DNA from: Mytilisepta virgata
Taxonomy: Eukaryota > Mollusca > Bivalvia > Mytilida > Mytilidae
Reading direction: 5' to 3'
Length of the DNA: 64,000 nt
Assembly (NCBI GenBank): GCA_028015205.1
Contig: CM051520.1
Location: 63,868,694 to 63,932,693 of the forward strand
Shown here piece after piece: positions 22,100-34,647 of the stretch (positions within the stretch are counted from its first letter, which is position 1; each line of letters opens with the position of its first letter). The notes under the pieces were generated by a model. The model was not told where the DNA came from. It worked only from the letters and a program-made list of their open reading frames with translations, and did no database searches. Both the position numbers and the translations under genes were made by a program.

Positions 22100-23735
22100 A
22101 TGCAACGCTTCAATAGGTTTTTAATAATATTTCCTAATTCTTAAGAATTTGATTAAAAAATCTTTGTGCAGGCAATTACACATGACAGATTTTGCTTGAT
22201 AAAACACGGCGATCTCTAGATTACAAAAATAATTTTGCAAATGATTAAAAAATTGGCTACATAAGTAAAACATAAAAGGTATTATTAACGGAAGATTTGT
22301 AAAGTTTAACGTTGTTCGTAATACTTCGTACTTTAAAATATTGAGCGCACCTAATCTGCAAATTCTGCCATAAAGTTCGTTTGATGTCATCTGAATCTGA
22401 TAAACATAACTTTAGTTTAACTTGATAATGTTCTATAATTTGCGCATTTAGGTTTATCTGTTTACCTGGTTCAAGGTCTGTTATATGGTCTAGCTAGCCC
22501 ATCAAACCCTTCTTGATAAAGTGTCTTCTACCAATGCTTCCATGCCTTATATATCTGGTAGAAATTTAATTTATAAAGTTTTCCAGCGTTCATTTAGCTG
22601 GATGTTGAAGCTTTTCACTGATAAAAAGATATAAGAAAATGAAAGACCTACAGGCACGGCAAATATTATGAAAACAATCTAAACCTCAAAGGTCATTTGA
22701 CAATTGGCAAATCAAGGACGAGTCTTGCCAGGTAAAGTGTGAAACGAATTGGAAGAGAAATCTATGAATCTAAAGGTTTCTTTGTTGCTGATGTTGATCA
22801 CTTGTTATACAAATTACACATGAAATATATCTATATATTTAATAATACATTCAAAGTGTACGAATATTTACATATTCAACATATTCAATACTAAATAAGT
22901 GGTCGGCATAACAGATTACTAGGAAGTACAAGCAATACACATCCAAAGTATCATTCTACATTAATCCGATAAATATTAAGTCTTCTTGTTTTTTTATTGT
23001 TTATTCAAGTTTCACGATACAAAATACTGTATCTTTGAAAAGTCGAATAGGTACTCTTTAGTATTTGTATTTGAACAAGATGACTTTAAAATATAAATAT
23101 GTAAACAAACTTGGTAATGATTCTGCAGATACAATTTTGTAAACTACTTAGTGCCCGCAGTAAAAAAAAATGGCTATAGTACAAATATACCATACATAAC
23201 ATACTGTTTTTATTGACTTTCCTTATTAATTTTATTTAATATAATTAACCTCCTCATTTCAAAGTTGAATTCGAAATCGGTGACCTATATTTTTTCCATA
23301 GATGGCTTCTTTTTCACTGTGAAAATTATAAAAAAATTCAATGAATTTTTTTTTACAGAATTTTGACCTCAAGTTAAGGCATGCTATACAAATGGAAAAT
23401 CTTAGTTGAGGAAAATTTACTTCTAAGAAAAACATAATATTAACTATATTTAATAAAATAAATTCGTATAAAAATAACAATATATTGAAAGATGTGAATA
23501 ATATCAACACGGGTCGGCGCACAAATATTTTAGGTTACATATCTGGTACATAGAGAAATCTTTACCAAGCATGTTAAATTAAACATTAAACTTTAAAGTA
23601 TTAGTGTTAAAGTAAAATAGATATTCACTAGTAAGTTTTCGGATCCAATGTTGCACTGTGGTTTCAAGTTTCTGACAACCAGTTCTTGAATAGATTTTCA
23701 GTAAAAGTAGATGAACCATGCAAATTATGAAAAGG
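22100..23735. other. no gene recognised
   Basis: AT-rich sequence with no convincing exon, repeat boundary or RNA gene on either strand. Open frames here are short, Ile/Phe/Lys-rich and without splice context. Confidence 0.4.
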
Positions 23736-25155
23736 TCAAATTAACATATTTGCAGCAGTGAATGAGAAATATGAAAGAGGACCGCATAAGGACCATTGCT
23801 GTTTAATTATAATTGGCTGTTTGGTTTCAGACAAGAAAACTTGAACGTGCATTTTCGATAGGGTCCTATGTTAATTGAAGAACTCGGCTGTAGTAGCAAT
23901 CTTGGTTGGCAGTCTAAATCGTCGGATATAATGCTGAAAGAGGACCATTGCTGCAACTTTTAGTTCCTCAGTTGTTTCAGGGAAGAATACTACAATATAA
24001 TAAAAAAAAACCTCATATTGAAGAAATTCTCGAAGTCCAAGTTCAGTTATTGGAGGAAAGGTAGGTCATCTGGAACGGAACTTACAACTATACGAGTATT
24101 TACAGAGATAGTCATAAAAATTCCAGTTTTTCGTGTTTTCCTCTATGTTCTACTTATAGCAAATGCACCTTTGTTGGTTGGTCAGCAGCATCATTATACA
24201 TGTAACTTTGAAACAAAGTACCATAAGAATGGTGTGTACAGGATTTGGTTCCAATTGACACAGTTGTTTGAGAATTAAAAAACGACATAATCACTAGTCC
24301 ACCGCTCTGTTGAACCGACAAAGGCATTGCACGGATAGCTATCATGCGTGTTTTTGTTCTTTCTCTCCTTTTTCTTTTTTGCAAACAACATTTGTAATCT
24401 AACATATCTATTCTCATTGCCAACATATCATTAAAAATAGGACGACATCTTTTTGTACAATGTGTTATGATTGTATTTCTTTGATGATTTGTAATTACAA
24501 ATGAAAAGGAAAAACATTAACAGCAAACAAGAACAAACAAATAAATCAACCACACCAACGCAATTCTACATACATCAGCATTTAAAAGCATATAAAATAT
24601 ACATGAGAAAAACATGCAACAGGCTGGTGCTAGAGATAAACCACAGTGTCTTTTTATTAATTTTACCCTTCGAAATATAACATTATTTAATGCCAAGTAA
24701 TATTTAATTCTATTCGTTTTTACAAAATTTTAGAACATTCCTTTAGCAATTACTCCCTCCCTTGGCCCTCATACATTTCGAGTTCAAAATATTTTTCCAT
24801 AAGATTATCAAAAAGACACAATATTGGTGGGAAGAGAAAAGTTTTGTGTGCACACAAACCTCCATTTTCTACCCTGATCCTCTGGGATATATCTAAACAC
24901 CGTATTAGGGAATATAATCTATATTTATCCGAACCACATATCCAGATTAATAATCTTTGTCACCTTTATCTTTACAAGGATGTATATTATTGGTTATAAA
25001 TGTCTAAATGCTTTCTTACAAGGAGATTTAATGAATTTTCTACAGGGTTATACGTACATGTAAGACTACGAGAAACTGCGACAGCCGTATTAGATGTCGT
25101 GGATATAATTTTGAAAGAAATAAAATAAGGACCATTAAAATGTTTCAATGAACTT

Positions 25156-25199
25156 AAGAATTGACTTTCTCTCATATAAGAATTGACTTTCTCTCATAT
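25156..25199 (+). repeat. 22-bp perfect tandem duplication
   Basis: AAGAATTGACTTTCTCTCAT plus AT occurs twice back to back (25156-25177 and 25178-25199). It looks like a recent slippage or repair duplication. Confidence 0.8.
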
Positions 25200-25254
25200 A
25201 ATCATTACCCAATTTATAAAAATCAATGTATGGTTGTCAAGGTGAAATACGTTA

Positions 25255-25626
25255 TTACGTCAAAAACATTTTTGCATGTCTCTTGTGTATATCTGCCACT
25301 CCATTTTCAAAATATGAAATTAAGTCCGTAAGGACTTTTTCGTGTCCAGCAACATTGTCGTGTTCTGCTCGAGAGAGAGCATGTGTCAGGTACTTTTTTC
25401 TGGTCCTGGCTGTCAATAGATGTAATTCTTCTCTAAAACTCTCGTCCAGTTACTGTAATTTATGTTGTACTTTGCGCCAAGAACGAATAACCGCAGATTC
25501 CGTGTAATGTGGGAAACCATTCTTTAATTTTAAACATTGAATCAAACTAAGCAGATATTCAATTTGAAGATTATCATAGCCTTGCTTTTTATTCGTGTTT
25601 AAGAAGCAGAAGCAGTATGATCATGT
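25255..25626 (-). pseudogene. minus-strand coding relic with one in-frame stop
   Basis: On the minus strand one frame stays open for about 120 codons apart from a single TAA at 25450-25452. Upstream of the stop are YDNLQIEYLLSLIQCLKL and ESAVIRSWRKVQHKLQ. Downstream are LDESFREELHLLTARTRKKY, HALSRAEHDN and DLISYFENGVADIHKRH, ending at TAA (25255-25257). The composition is protein-like: charged and Leu-rich with low Ile/Asn bias, unlike random frames here. The stop falls after CAG, consistent with a CAA-to-TAA change. I do not recognise the family. It could be a decayed gene, a retrocopy fragment, or an exon whose boundaries avoid the stop. Confidence 0.45.
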
Positions 25627-25939
25627 GTAACGTGGAACCTACCTATCTTCTTGTTTTCTGCCTTATCTTTATGTCATCCGCTTTTAATTTTGCTTGTGCT
25701 ATTGAGTGGACTTTTTTTTTACCTATATAAATTATGAAAGCAAAAACATATATGCAAGAGTAATCTACTACCAGTGTTTCAGAATAGAACAGAATCCTTT
25801 TTTAAACACTGCTGGGTAATTCCTGCAGATATTAGTTGTTTTTAGTATACATTAATTTTCACGAAATTCATACTTGCTGAAATTGCTGGTAATATTTATA
25901 CTATTCTAAGTTGCATAAATATATAATTCTTTTTAATTA

Positions 25940-26470
25940 CATAGTATCTGTATCTGCCCACCATCGACGATGACTGCCACAGCCGAAAATAGTTTAAAAT
26001 AGGACCATATGGGAAATTTACTTAAAAATCTTCTTGTCTGAAACAACAAAGCCAATTGGAACAAAACTTGGCAGCAATGGTCCTTAGGTGGTCCTTTTAC
26101 AGAATTATACCTTATAACTCCGCCCACCATCTAAGATTGATGCCAGAGCCGAACATAGTTTAACATAGGACCCTATGGATAATTTGCTTAAAGATCTCGT
26201 CGGAAACCACAAGGACAATTGGAACAAAATTTGGCTGCACGGGTCGGTAGTTGCTCTTTCAGAATTACATCCGATGACCCTGCCAGGCATCCAAGATGGG
26301 CACCAGAGCCGAATATAGTTTAACATAGTAATATAGGAACGTTCACTGAAAGGCCTTCTGGTTTGAAACCAGTGAACATTTGGAACTCGACAGTAATGTT
26401 CCAGACTGGCAGTCAAGATGGACATAGTCCGACAAATGTATTCAGGAAATGATTTACAGGTGAGCAATAT
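25940..26470 (+). repeat. tandem repeat, three degenerate units related to the 165-bp family
   Basis: Units near 25950, 26115 and 26275 share CCAAGATGGGCACCAGAGCC-like and AGTTTAACATAGGACC-like phrases. Minus-strand open frames across them are repeat artefacts. Confidence 0.65.
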
Positions 26471-26929
26471 AGGCTAGGAGCCTATAGTCTTGTAATGCAA
26501 TACCCGATGTTGCTACAAAAAAGGTACATTGTGTCTAGTTTCACTGTGATTTTGGAATCGTATTCCTCTATCATTCATGCATTAGGGTAAGTTTCAGAGA
26601 AGCATTATAAGATAACGTAACAAATTTACGACCTATCTTCATTTCAAAAACTCGTGAAAATATATATACCAAAAAGGTCCTAGGAGCCTGTATAGCTCAC
26701 CTGGAAATAATGTGCAGAATAAATTTTCTTATTATGTCCATCTTGACTGGTAGTCCGGAACATTGCTGTCATGTTCCAATTGGCTCACTGGTTACATAGA
26801 AATATTTGACCTACTTCAACATGAAAAACAAAACAAAAAATTAGAATGCAAACCGTGCTGCTTTTTCGGTCCCCTTAACCCCCTACATCTCAAAAACTGT
26901 AACAGGTAAGAAATATCTGTACACATACT

Positions 26930-27600
26930 ATTGAAAGCTCTCTTGGTTTCAATCCATTCAGTAATTTTCAAGAAGCCGTTTGTATGTAATTCCCATAGGG
27001 TCCTATGTTAAAATAAGTCTTCTGCTGACGGCCATCATGGATGATACAGACCGGCACCAAAGTAAAAACACTTGACCAAAACTTCAAAGGAATATTCATG
27101 CTAAATTAGGTTTCAACCCATTCAGTGGTTCCCTCGAATATCTTTATATGCATCCCTTACGTTCCTTTGTTGAACTAAGTCACCCGCTGGCGTCCATCGT
27201 GAATGACGGATCGACATTAAAGTAACAACTCTTGATGAGCACCTTATAAGGAACATTGATGCCATGTTTCGTTTTAATCCATACAGCGGTTCTCTAGAAA
27301 TAGATTTTGTAATTGATTTCCAATAGGGTCCTATGATAAACTAAGTCCCCGGCTAGTCGCCATCTTGGATTATGGTTTGCAACAAAGTAGCAACACTTTG
27401 GTCAGCAACTTATTAGGAACATTCATGCCACGTTTTCAATCCATTCAGCAGAAGAATTTTGTATGTATTTCCAGTAATGTCCTATGTTAAACTATGTCCC
27501 ATGCTGGAAGCCATGTTCGGTTTCAACACATTCAGCGATTCGCTAGAAGATTTTTATATTTTTTCCCATAGGGTTCTATGTAAAACCAAATGGTGACGGA
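26930..27600 (-). repeat. 165-bp family tandem array, inverted orientation
   Basis: About four units in the opposite sense to 4185-5200: TTCAATCCATTCAG, CCCATAGGGTCCTATGTTAA and GCCATCATGGATGA recur at about 160-170 base spacing. The family is therefore dispersed and present in both orientations. Confidence 0.7.
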
Positions 27601-28379
27601 CAGACGAAGAACAAAAAGTGATAGCAATAACTTATATGACGCTTTGAGTTAGGTGAGCTAAAAAAAGACAAAGGTCAGTCGTTTTTAAATTGGTAGATTC
27701 AGTTGTCAAAGAAATCAAAGAAATTTGATGTACCACGAATAACAAGTGTTTAACGACAAAAGATAGAAACATTGTAAACTTTAAACTTTGTATTAGTGAA
27801 GGCACTCATCAAGGTAAACAAAAAGAAAAAGTCTCTATAAAAATTGGATGAAAATTTAAAAGAAAAATACATATCAAGCCATTTTTGCTTTTTAACCCCA
27901 TATATCTGAAAATCATAAAAAATTCTGTTGACATTCATGAAGATCAAACTTTGACTATATATTAATCATTGTACAAAGTTCCTTCCCATGATGCAACAGC
28001 GACCTTTATGAACGTCTGCTAAATTAAGGATCTGAAGAAAATTGAGTGCCGAAAAGTAGATTTATAAGCAACTGCCTTTCCCAAAAAGAGTTTTTAATAT
28101 CATGTTTGTCTTACATAAAGACATATTTCGGTGAAATATAATTTTGGTAAAATCCGTTCCTGATATCAAAACAGTGAGTGAAAATGTGTGTTTTTCATTG
28201 ATTTCTTCACTATTAACCATCTTTGACAGCAAATTGCCGCTACTGCAGAACTGTCTTGATTGGACCATTTAATACTTAATGGTAGCTCAGAGCGAGTTCT
28301 TCGTATCTTCTTGATTTTGGAATTCAACAGGTTCAAGGAGACAAATCGTACCTAGTTCTTTAAACGTTTAAAAAATTAA

Positions 28380-30450
28380 GGGTGTCCCTTTATTTCTAAA
28401 ACGGTAAGAAATGGTAAAAAACGAATCTTAAGAAGGTTTTCAAATTTCATCAAGCAACATTAGAAACCAAAACTCATAAAAATTGGATAAAAATTTAAAA
28501 TGTAACACATAGATCATTAAAAAACCCTAATAACCCAAAAACACAGGAGGGGCCAAATTTCCAAAATCAATCCTAACTTGTATATCTTATTGCGGACCGT
28601 TATAAGGATATGTTCAATATAACAAAAGTAAATGAGCGGAAACTTAATTATGTACGGACCACCACACCGACGTGGACGACAGGCTCATACTGTAATACGT
28701 TCACAACAATTGGCAATCGCACAAAATAAAAAAAAGTATCTATAATTTTTCACACAGTGGAATCAACTCCTTCGAATTTTCAATTTCGCTATAATTTGAT
28801 CGATCTCAGTATTTGAAAAATATTTGATGCCTGTGGAATGTTGCTTTGTACAGAGAGGATATATGATATATTAACAAGATAACCAGTTATCGAATCCTCC
28901 CAGAACTATATATCTGAATAAATTATGTTTAATGTATGAGGTACCTGTCCTAATAGGACTATATTGAAGATTTTATCAAATTAAGCATGCAACTAGAGTA
29001 CGTATAATTGCATCTAAATATTAAATAAAGGGTTTTGCTTAGCGCAGCATGATACGACCTTAACAGTTCGAAAGGTAAAGAATTAAAGTAAATGTAGACA
29101 TATAATTAACCTTTACCCAATAAAGTGTTTGATAATATAATATACATTACACAGAAATTTTGGACTCACAATGTATTATAAAAACCAGACGAAAAACCAA
29201 AACAATTTAGAATCCAAGCCAATTTGGGTTTTTTTTGGCCCCTTTAATGACCTGTATATCAAAAAAATGTAAACGAAAGAAGATTCTGTTGACATATTAC
29301 TGGAAGTACCCATTAAGCTGCTAAACTAAAAGGGAAAAAAAATCCCCATTAAAACTGGATGAAAAATACAATTTTAGGTTTCCTGCAAAATGGCTCATTT
29401 TGGACCCTTTATCTCTGAAACGACAAAAGTTACACAAAGATGTTACTTTTATTGTATTTCTTATGATGAATAATTTTTAAAAAATCATCAAAATCAGATG
29501 AGTAATAAAATTTTCAAAAATTAAGATGTGTCCCTTTTTCGGCCTCTTATATCTAGAAAACATTGAGATGGTAAAGAGGGAGGTAAATACGTTTTTTTAT
29601 ATTTTCACAAAGGAACATTAAAAATCAAATATCATAAAAATCTGACAAATATCAAAAATGTTACACCAAAATTATTAAAAAAAAACAGAAAAAAAACGAG
29701 AGGGTCCAGATTTCCCAAAATAAATCATAACCTGTATTTCTTATAGCGGATCGTTCAATAGAACAAAAGTAAATGATCGGAAATTTAACTGTCTACGGAC
29801 CGACGACGACCAATATATTTCTTATGGCAGACCATTGTGGTAAAACATGTTAAGGATACATTCAACAGAAAATGAAAGAACCTTTGTGAGCACGCTCACA
29901 TACCCCACGCCATATTGTCACTAACCAAATAAAATCTAACTTAACAAGTAAAATGTACACTATCAAATGCTTACCTTCACATTTTAATCCTCATTTGAAT
30001 GGCGGCATGTTGGGAATATGGAACAGGGGTAACTCTACCATCATATACTTTATCTTTTAGTATAAATATATTATTATATGTTATTATTAAAGTTTCATGA
30101 AATGTGTTTTGTAGTTTCAGAGAAATTACGCTCACAAAGTGTTTCACTGGTATATTTTTGACAAAATCTAAGTTCAAAGGGGCATAACTCCTAAAAAATT
30201 TAACAAAATCTCCTGTCAATAAACACATCTAGATAGTATTTCCTGATTAACTAAAAGGTTTCATGAAATTCTGTAGTGTGGTTACAGAGTTCAGAGAAGG
30301 TGCGCTCACAATAACAAGATTGACGGACAGACGGGTCAAACTTTGTTGCGTAAGGTACAAAAAGTAAATGAACAGAAACCTAATTGTCTACGGCCACTGC
30401 CAGTACGGGCGCCGACACCGACAACGACAGGCTCATACCATAATACGTCC
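28380..30450. repeat. degenerate direct repeats
   Basis: Blocks at about 28380-28700 and 29525-29810 share GTGTCCCTTT, ACTCATAAAAATTGGA-like and AAAAGTAAATGAGCGGAAA-like phrases. A shorter third copy lies at 30350-30450 (AAAAAGTAAATGAACAGAAA, then GACAGGCTCATACC). No coding frame persists across copies. Confidence 0.5.
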
Positions 30451-30849
30451 GCAAATACCTGTTGTCGTATAAAAAATAATGTATCTTATAAAATAAATAG
30501 AATTCACGTCAAAATTGCTCTGAAAAGTCATATATTTAGACTTCAAATTATCAACTCTCAAAATCCTGTTCCTATATTTTTAATTGATTTATTATTGCCA
30601 TATAAATTCTATTTTTATTGATACAAATTTAATTAGGGGTCACCAGATTCGATATTTTAGTACACAATGGTACATGAATATTTGATTACACATAGTACAG
30701 TGAAATTAAGCTTCAAAAGCCAAAATTCTTAATTTTGTCACGACTTCGCAATAAAAAATGTAGATTTTTTGTGTTTTTATAATTTTTATATGAAATCTAT
30801 AGTAGCCTTATTGAAGAAATATAAAAGCGAAATATTTTTTTTTTAGATA

Positions 30850-31095
30850 TTTAGGGACGAGATCAAAAGTTCAATGTAGGATAAAAAAACTTAATTCACA
30901 TAGTTTTTTCACTGACCCCCCCCCCCCCCCCCCCCACCCCCTCTAAACTTATTTTGGGAAAAATTGATTGACCTAGATGGGCATATCCAAAAATCGATGT
31001 CGGATAACAAAACTTGCAGCGATTTTTACCCCCCCCCCAAACTATTTGAATTAAGTTTTTTATCCTACATTGAAATTTTGTTCTCGTCCCTTAGA
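30850..31095. mobile_element. short TIR element with C-runs
   Basis: Inverted arms of about 50 bases (GGGACGAGATCAAAAGTTCA at 30854 and its near-complement ending at 31093) bound about 240 bases. A possible 8-bp target duplication TTAGATAT lies on both sides, as in hAT-type insertions. The interior has a run of 20 C (30916-30935) and a second C-run near 31031. No transposase is present. Family is uncertain. Confidence 0.6.
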
Positions 31096-31492
31096 TATTA
31101 GATGCAGTTTCGAATATATCCTAGTTGCATATAAAATTTCATGACAATCTGTAATTTAGCTGAATTAGGTATCTCCTACCTTAAATCATAATAATTTGGC
31201 TAGCCCTTAAAGTCAAACCAATTCTATCAATTGCGCGTAAAGATGAATGTTTTTTTTTAAATATATATTTTGACAAGTGTTTAAAACAAGCTTACCATCT
31301 ACGTGATCTACGGAGGAATTGTCAATCGCTCAATAATGTAACATTTTATTTAATGAAATATGCATATTTTTGTTTTCTATTCAATGCAATGTAAACAACT
31401 TTTTTTATATGTCTTGAAAGATATTTCACATGTATATCTGAATTCACAAGGAAGAGTCGAATTGTTTTTGAGCATTTAGAGTGCTGTCATAC

Positions 31493-31567
31493 CTGTCTCA
31501 TCTTCTTCAACATCAATATATTTTGTCCAGGGTACAAGTTTCCAGTGTGCTTCATGAAATCCGATAT
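31493..31567 (-). CDS. possible isolated minus-strand exon
   Basis: On the minus strand a pyrimidine-rich acceptor (TTGTCATCTTCTGTAG) is followed by 75 nt and a good donor (ACAG/GTATGA). Two frames are open. One reads GFHEAHWKLVPWTKYIDVEE, with three Trp/Tyr-rich positions unusual for random AT-rich sequence. No partner exon was found nearby, so it may be chance. Confidence 0.25.
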
Positions 31568-32456
31568 CTACAGAAGATGACAAGTTTACATCAAACAAGA
31601 ATATTAATCTACATCGGGAATTTAAATTGTCATCACAAATCGTACTAAATGACGTCTGATGTCTGACGTGTTTTCACGTCGTGCACACCTATCTGTGCCT
31701 ACCAATGGATTGACATAGTTTAGACGACATGCCTGATGCCGTATGCCAAGCATGAACTGATCAAAAGTCTGTTGCATCTAGATTTATTCTTCCACCTTCA
31801 TGACCTTGTTTTGTTGTTGATTTTTGTCACGATTTTGGTGTTTTGTATTTATTCATTTGTACACTATTGTGTGTATTTCACTAGAGTTTATGTCAATTGG
31901 ATTTCCTCTTACATCTTTGCTGAAACTAAAAATCGCTCAAATTTTGAATTGTATCCCTGATAAAACCCTGGTTAACAAGCTTTTGTGACAGCAGTTATCC
32001 TCTGTCGAAAGTCAGGGTAATTCACGCATGACCTTGAAAATCGGATAAGCTGAGAAACGTAGACGCCATATGCAGGCGATGCTGGTACATTCGAATCCAC
32101 TTAATCGGAAACTGCTTATTAGAATATATCTTTTATTTGTATATTTTTTCAGAACACCAAACCATTTCTTACATATTCAACTAAAAACATATTTCTTATT
32201 TATATTTCTATTTTATTTATATGTTAATTCAGTTCCAAATAATCAATCATGCTTTTGCCTTTTGAATATGCAAATTTATTTTCGGATCGTATGTAAATTT
32301 GCTGCTTGAACAATGTGTACCTGTCATGTAATAATCTGTCTAAATGAATCTTTAGCTTTCACTTCAGTTTTCTAATCTATAGCAACATAATAATATATAT
32401 TTTTATGATTTACATATGGTACATGTGTACATTTGGGGTCATAAATGTATTTGGAA

Positions 32457-33313
32457 TTATAGCATTTCATGACGTAGGTGTATTATAACTGATATTAATA
32501 TCTTTACACACCTCGCTATAATTAAAAACACATTTCCGGGTAGATTTTTTGTAAACATAACAAATAAGGGGGAGCTCAGTATTATCAAAATAACCAGGAA
32601 TTCGTCCTTTAACATTATCATTAAGAATACGGTAACATTTATAAAATCAAAGCCTTTAGTGACATATTTGATTTTTAGAAAATAAGTTTTTATGATTTTC
32701 AGGGAGATCAAGCAGTTTAAAATATCAGTATATGCAATTATTATTTGGACTATTTCATACTTAGGACTGCCATATGGAATTTTGTTGCAGTCTTCCAAAA
32801 TTTGATGTAATTTAATGACAGGTACAGAACAGACCTTGGTTAACAGATGTTGTCTGTCGTTGGTTTTAGAAACAGTAATAAGGTCCGAAATATTAGTATT
32901 GTTAGAACAACGACATTTTTTCTTATTGCGTTTTATTCTACGTCCATGAGAACGGGTTTTACGTACAGTTTTAGAAACGTTATCCAAAATGTTAGCAGAA
33001 TGGGTTCTGGATATACAAAATGTATGATATTATCATTAAGACCTAAAGGATAAACTGTCTGTAATTTTTTAATCCAATTTAATTCAATTATTTTCCGCGA
33101 TCGTACAAATTTTGAATGAGATTCCCCAGGTTGCTTATTTACTACTTCTAAAGGTTGAACTGTGAAATATTTAATATGATGATTTTGCTTCTTAAGGTAT
33201 TGATAAATGATACTTTTCAATTGACGGTGTCTTCCAAAACGAAAAAAGTGTTCTTGCGTTCGTTAAGATGAATAACGTCCGGTTTCACCTACGTACTGAA
33301 TACCGCAGCCCGG
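32457..33313 (-). pseudogene. GIY-YIG endonuclease relic of a Penelope-like element
   Basis: On the minus strand, PGCGIQYVGETGR (33313-33275) matches the GIY-YIG core, and after one stop codon it continues as RTQEHFFRFGRHRQLKS. About 60 residues on is LNWIKKLQTVYPLGLNDN, the usual end of the nuclease domain in Penelope-like elements. A basic stretch (SHGRRIKRNKKKCRC) and a C-terminal region follow in another frame, with a further frameshift near 32630. Multiple stops and shifts make it a dead fragment; no reverse transcriptase part is visible. Family assignment is from motif recognition. Confidence 0.65.
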
Positions 33314-33428
33314 TTTGTTTCAGGTTAGTTTTTCAATAAAAACGAATATGGCAATCTTGTTTCTGCGGCAAGAATCTTCTGATCTTTCTCTGTGGCTGTC
33401 ACAGTTAGATTTCTCAGATGGATACCAA

Positions 33429-33555
33429 GGCCCAGTTGTTCAACTTATTTAACCCAACGTTAAATTTACCTCAGGGTTAAATCATATAGAAAATCACTGC
33501 GTTTAACCTGTGGTTGAATTAAAGCCTCGGTTAAATGAGCTGAAAAACAGGGCCC
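33429..33555. mobile_element. 127-bp TIR element
   Basis: The left end GGCCCAGTTGTTCAACTTAT and the right end (complement GGGCCCTGTTTTTCAGCTCA) form 26-27 bp inverted repeats, both running into ATTTAACC. The interior is TTAA-rich (GGTTAAAT phrases). It looks like a very short MITE; target duplication is not clear. Confidence 0.55.
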
Positions 33556-34102
33556 AGATGTACCTCTGGGTGACCAGTGGTTGACGGTCAGCTGTTGGCC
33601 GTGACTGTAGGTACCGTTGCCAGAGTCAGTTGATCCGGTGATCGTTATAAGTCTGGCAACCAATTTAGCGATTACAAACATAAGCCACGTCGTCGTCTTT
33701 GTGCAGTATTACGAAAGTTACATGTAATCAAAGCCGTAATGAGGAATTCAATTGCAAGGTTGAGGGATAGTATATCTACTATAGGAAGCAAATTCAATGC
33801 AGGCAACAGCCGACAAGGTAAATGTTGCGTCTAATGAAATTACATTTTTAACTTACTAGTATAGTAGTTATTTCGAACTTTTTAAAACATTAACTGCGAT
33901 TATTTTGTTAAATATAAAGGGGTAAAAACTATTCAAAAATAAATTTGGATGAAATAATGCAAACTTGTTAAATTTATTAAATGTGGTTTCGAAAGTCCCA
34001 ATATACTTCAGTTTACGATATCGAATGTGTCCTATGTCATAATGACCCTTGGAATGAAGGCTATAAATATTTAAATGTACAGAAATGTTTGTTTGTTTAT
34101 TT

Positions 34103-34342
34103 GGGGTTTTACGCCATTTTTAGCACATTTGGCTATTTCGCGGCGGCCAGTTTTTATCGGTGGAGGAAGCCTGAGTACTCGGAGATAACCACCGATCTTC
34201 GTTAGGAAAATTGGCAATCCTTGTCAATTTAGATCTGAGTCGAAAACACCCCGCACAGGTGTGATTCGAACTTACAACCCCAGTGTTGACAGGCTAGTGA
34301 TCATTAGTAGTCATGACGAACTACCTAGAACACTCGGCCACC
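34103..34342 (-). mobile_element. tRNA-derived SINE (Ser/Leu-like head) with target duplication
   Basis: Read on the minus strand it starts GGTGGCCGAGTGTTCTAGGT (A box-like) and has GGGGTTGTAAGTTCGAATCA (B box-like) some 50 bases later. That gap suits a class II tRNA such as Ser or Leu with a long variable arm. The body contains GGAGATAACCACCGATC on the plus strand. GTTTATTT flanks both ends (34095-34102, 34343-34350). It lies about 200 bases upstream of the gene B start codon, close enough to affect its promoter. Confidence 0.75.
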
Positions 34343-34549
34343 GTTTATTTACATTATCATTATAAATGATTAATGTAATTGATATTATTGAAATACATGT
34401 TTAACTTATATGTACATGCGTGTATCAAATAATCATAATTTTTTTATTATCTATTTCAAGCCTATTGTTCTACATCCTTTCAATATAATAACTTCCTCAT
34501 CAATGACGACGTGACCACGGAATATTTTCTCTGGACAATATGAAATAAA

Positions 34550-34647
34550 ATGGACCTGTGGAAACATTTAAGTTTTATTTTTCTAATTCTTTTAATTCTA
34601 CTGAAAACTCTAGCAAGTGGGAACAAAATATGCAGCAAAAAAGAAAG
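34550..34647 (+). CDS. gene B exon 1: start codon and signal peptide
   Basis: ATG at 34550 opens MDLWKHLSFIFLILLILLK, a basic-hydrophobic signal peptide, followed by TLASGN and the first Cys (KICSKKE). The exon ends phase 2 at AAAG/GTATCT. A likely cleavage site is after ASG. Upstream, CAATATAATA (34481) is a weak TATA-like element. It is not part of the duplicated block, so unit A has no copy. Confidence 0.7.

Noticed and set aside
30343..30621. 92-codon plus-strand frame
   Set aside because: It overlaps the degenerate direct repeat family of 28.4-30.5 kb and has no homologous frame in the other copies.
33981..34205. 74-codon plus-strand frame
   Set aside because: Its second half is SINE body (the frame ends inside the SINE), with no splice or start context of its own.
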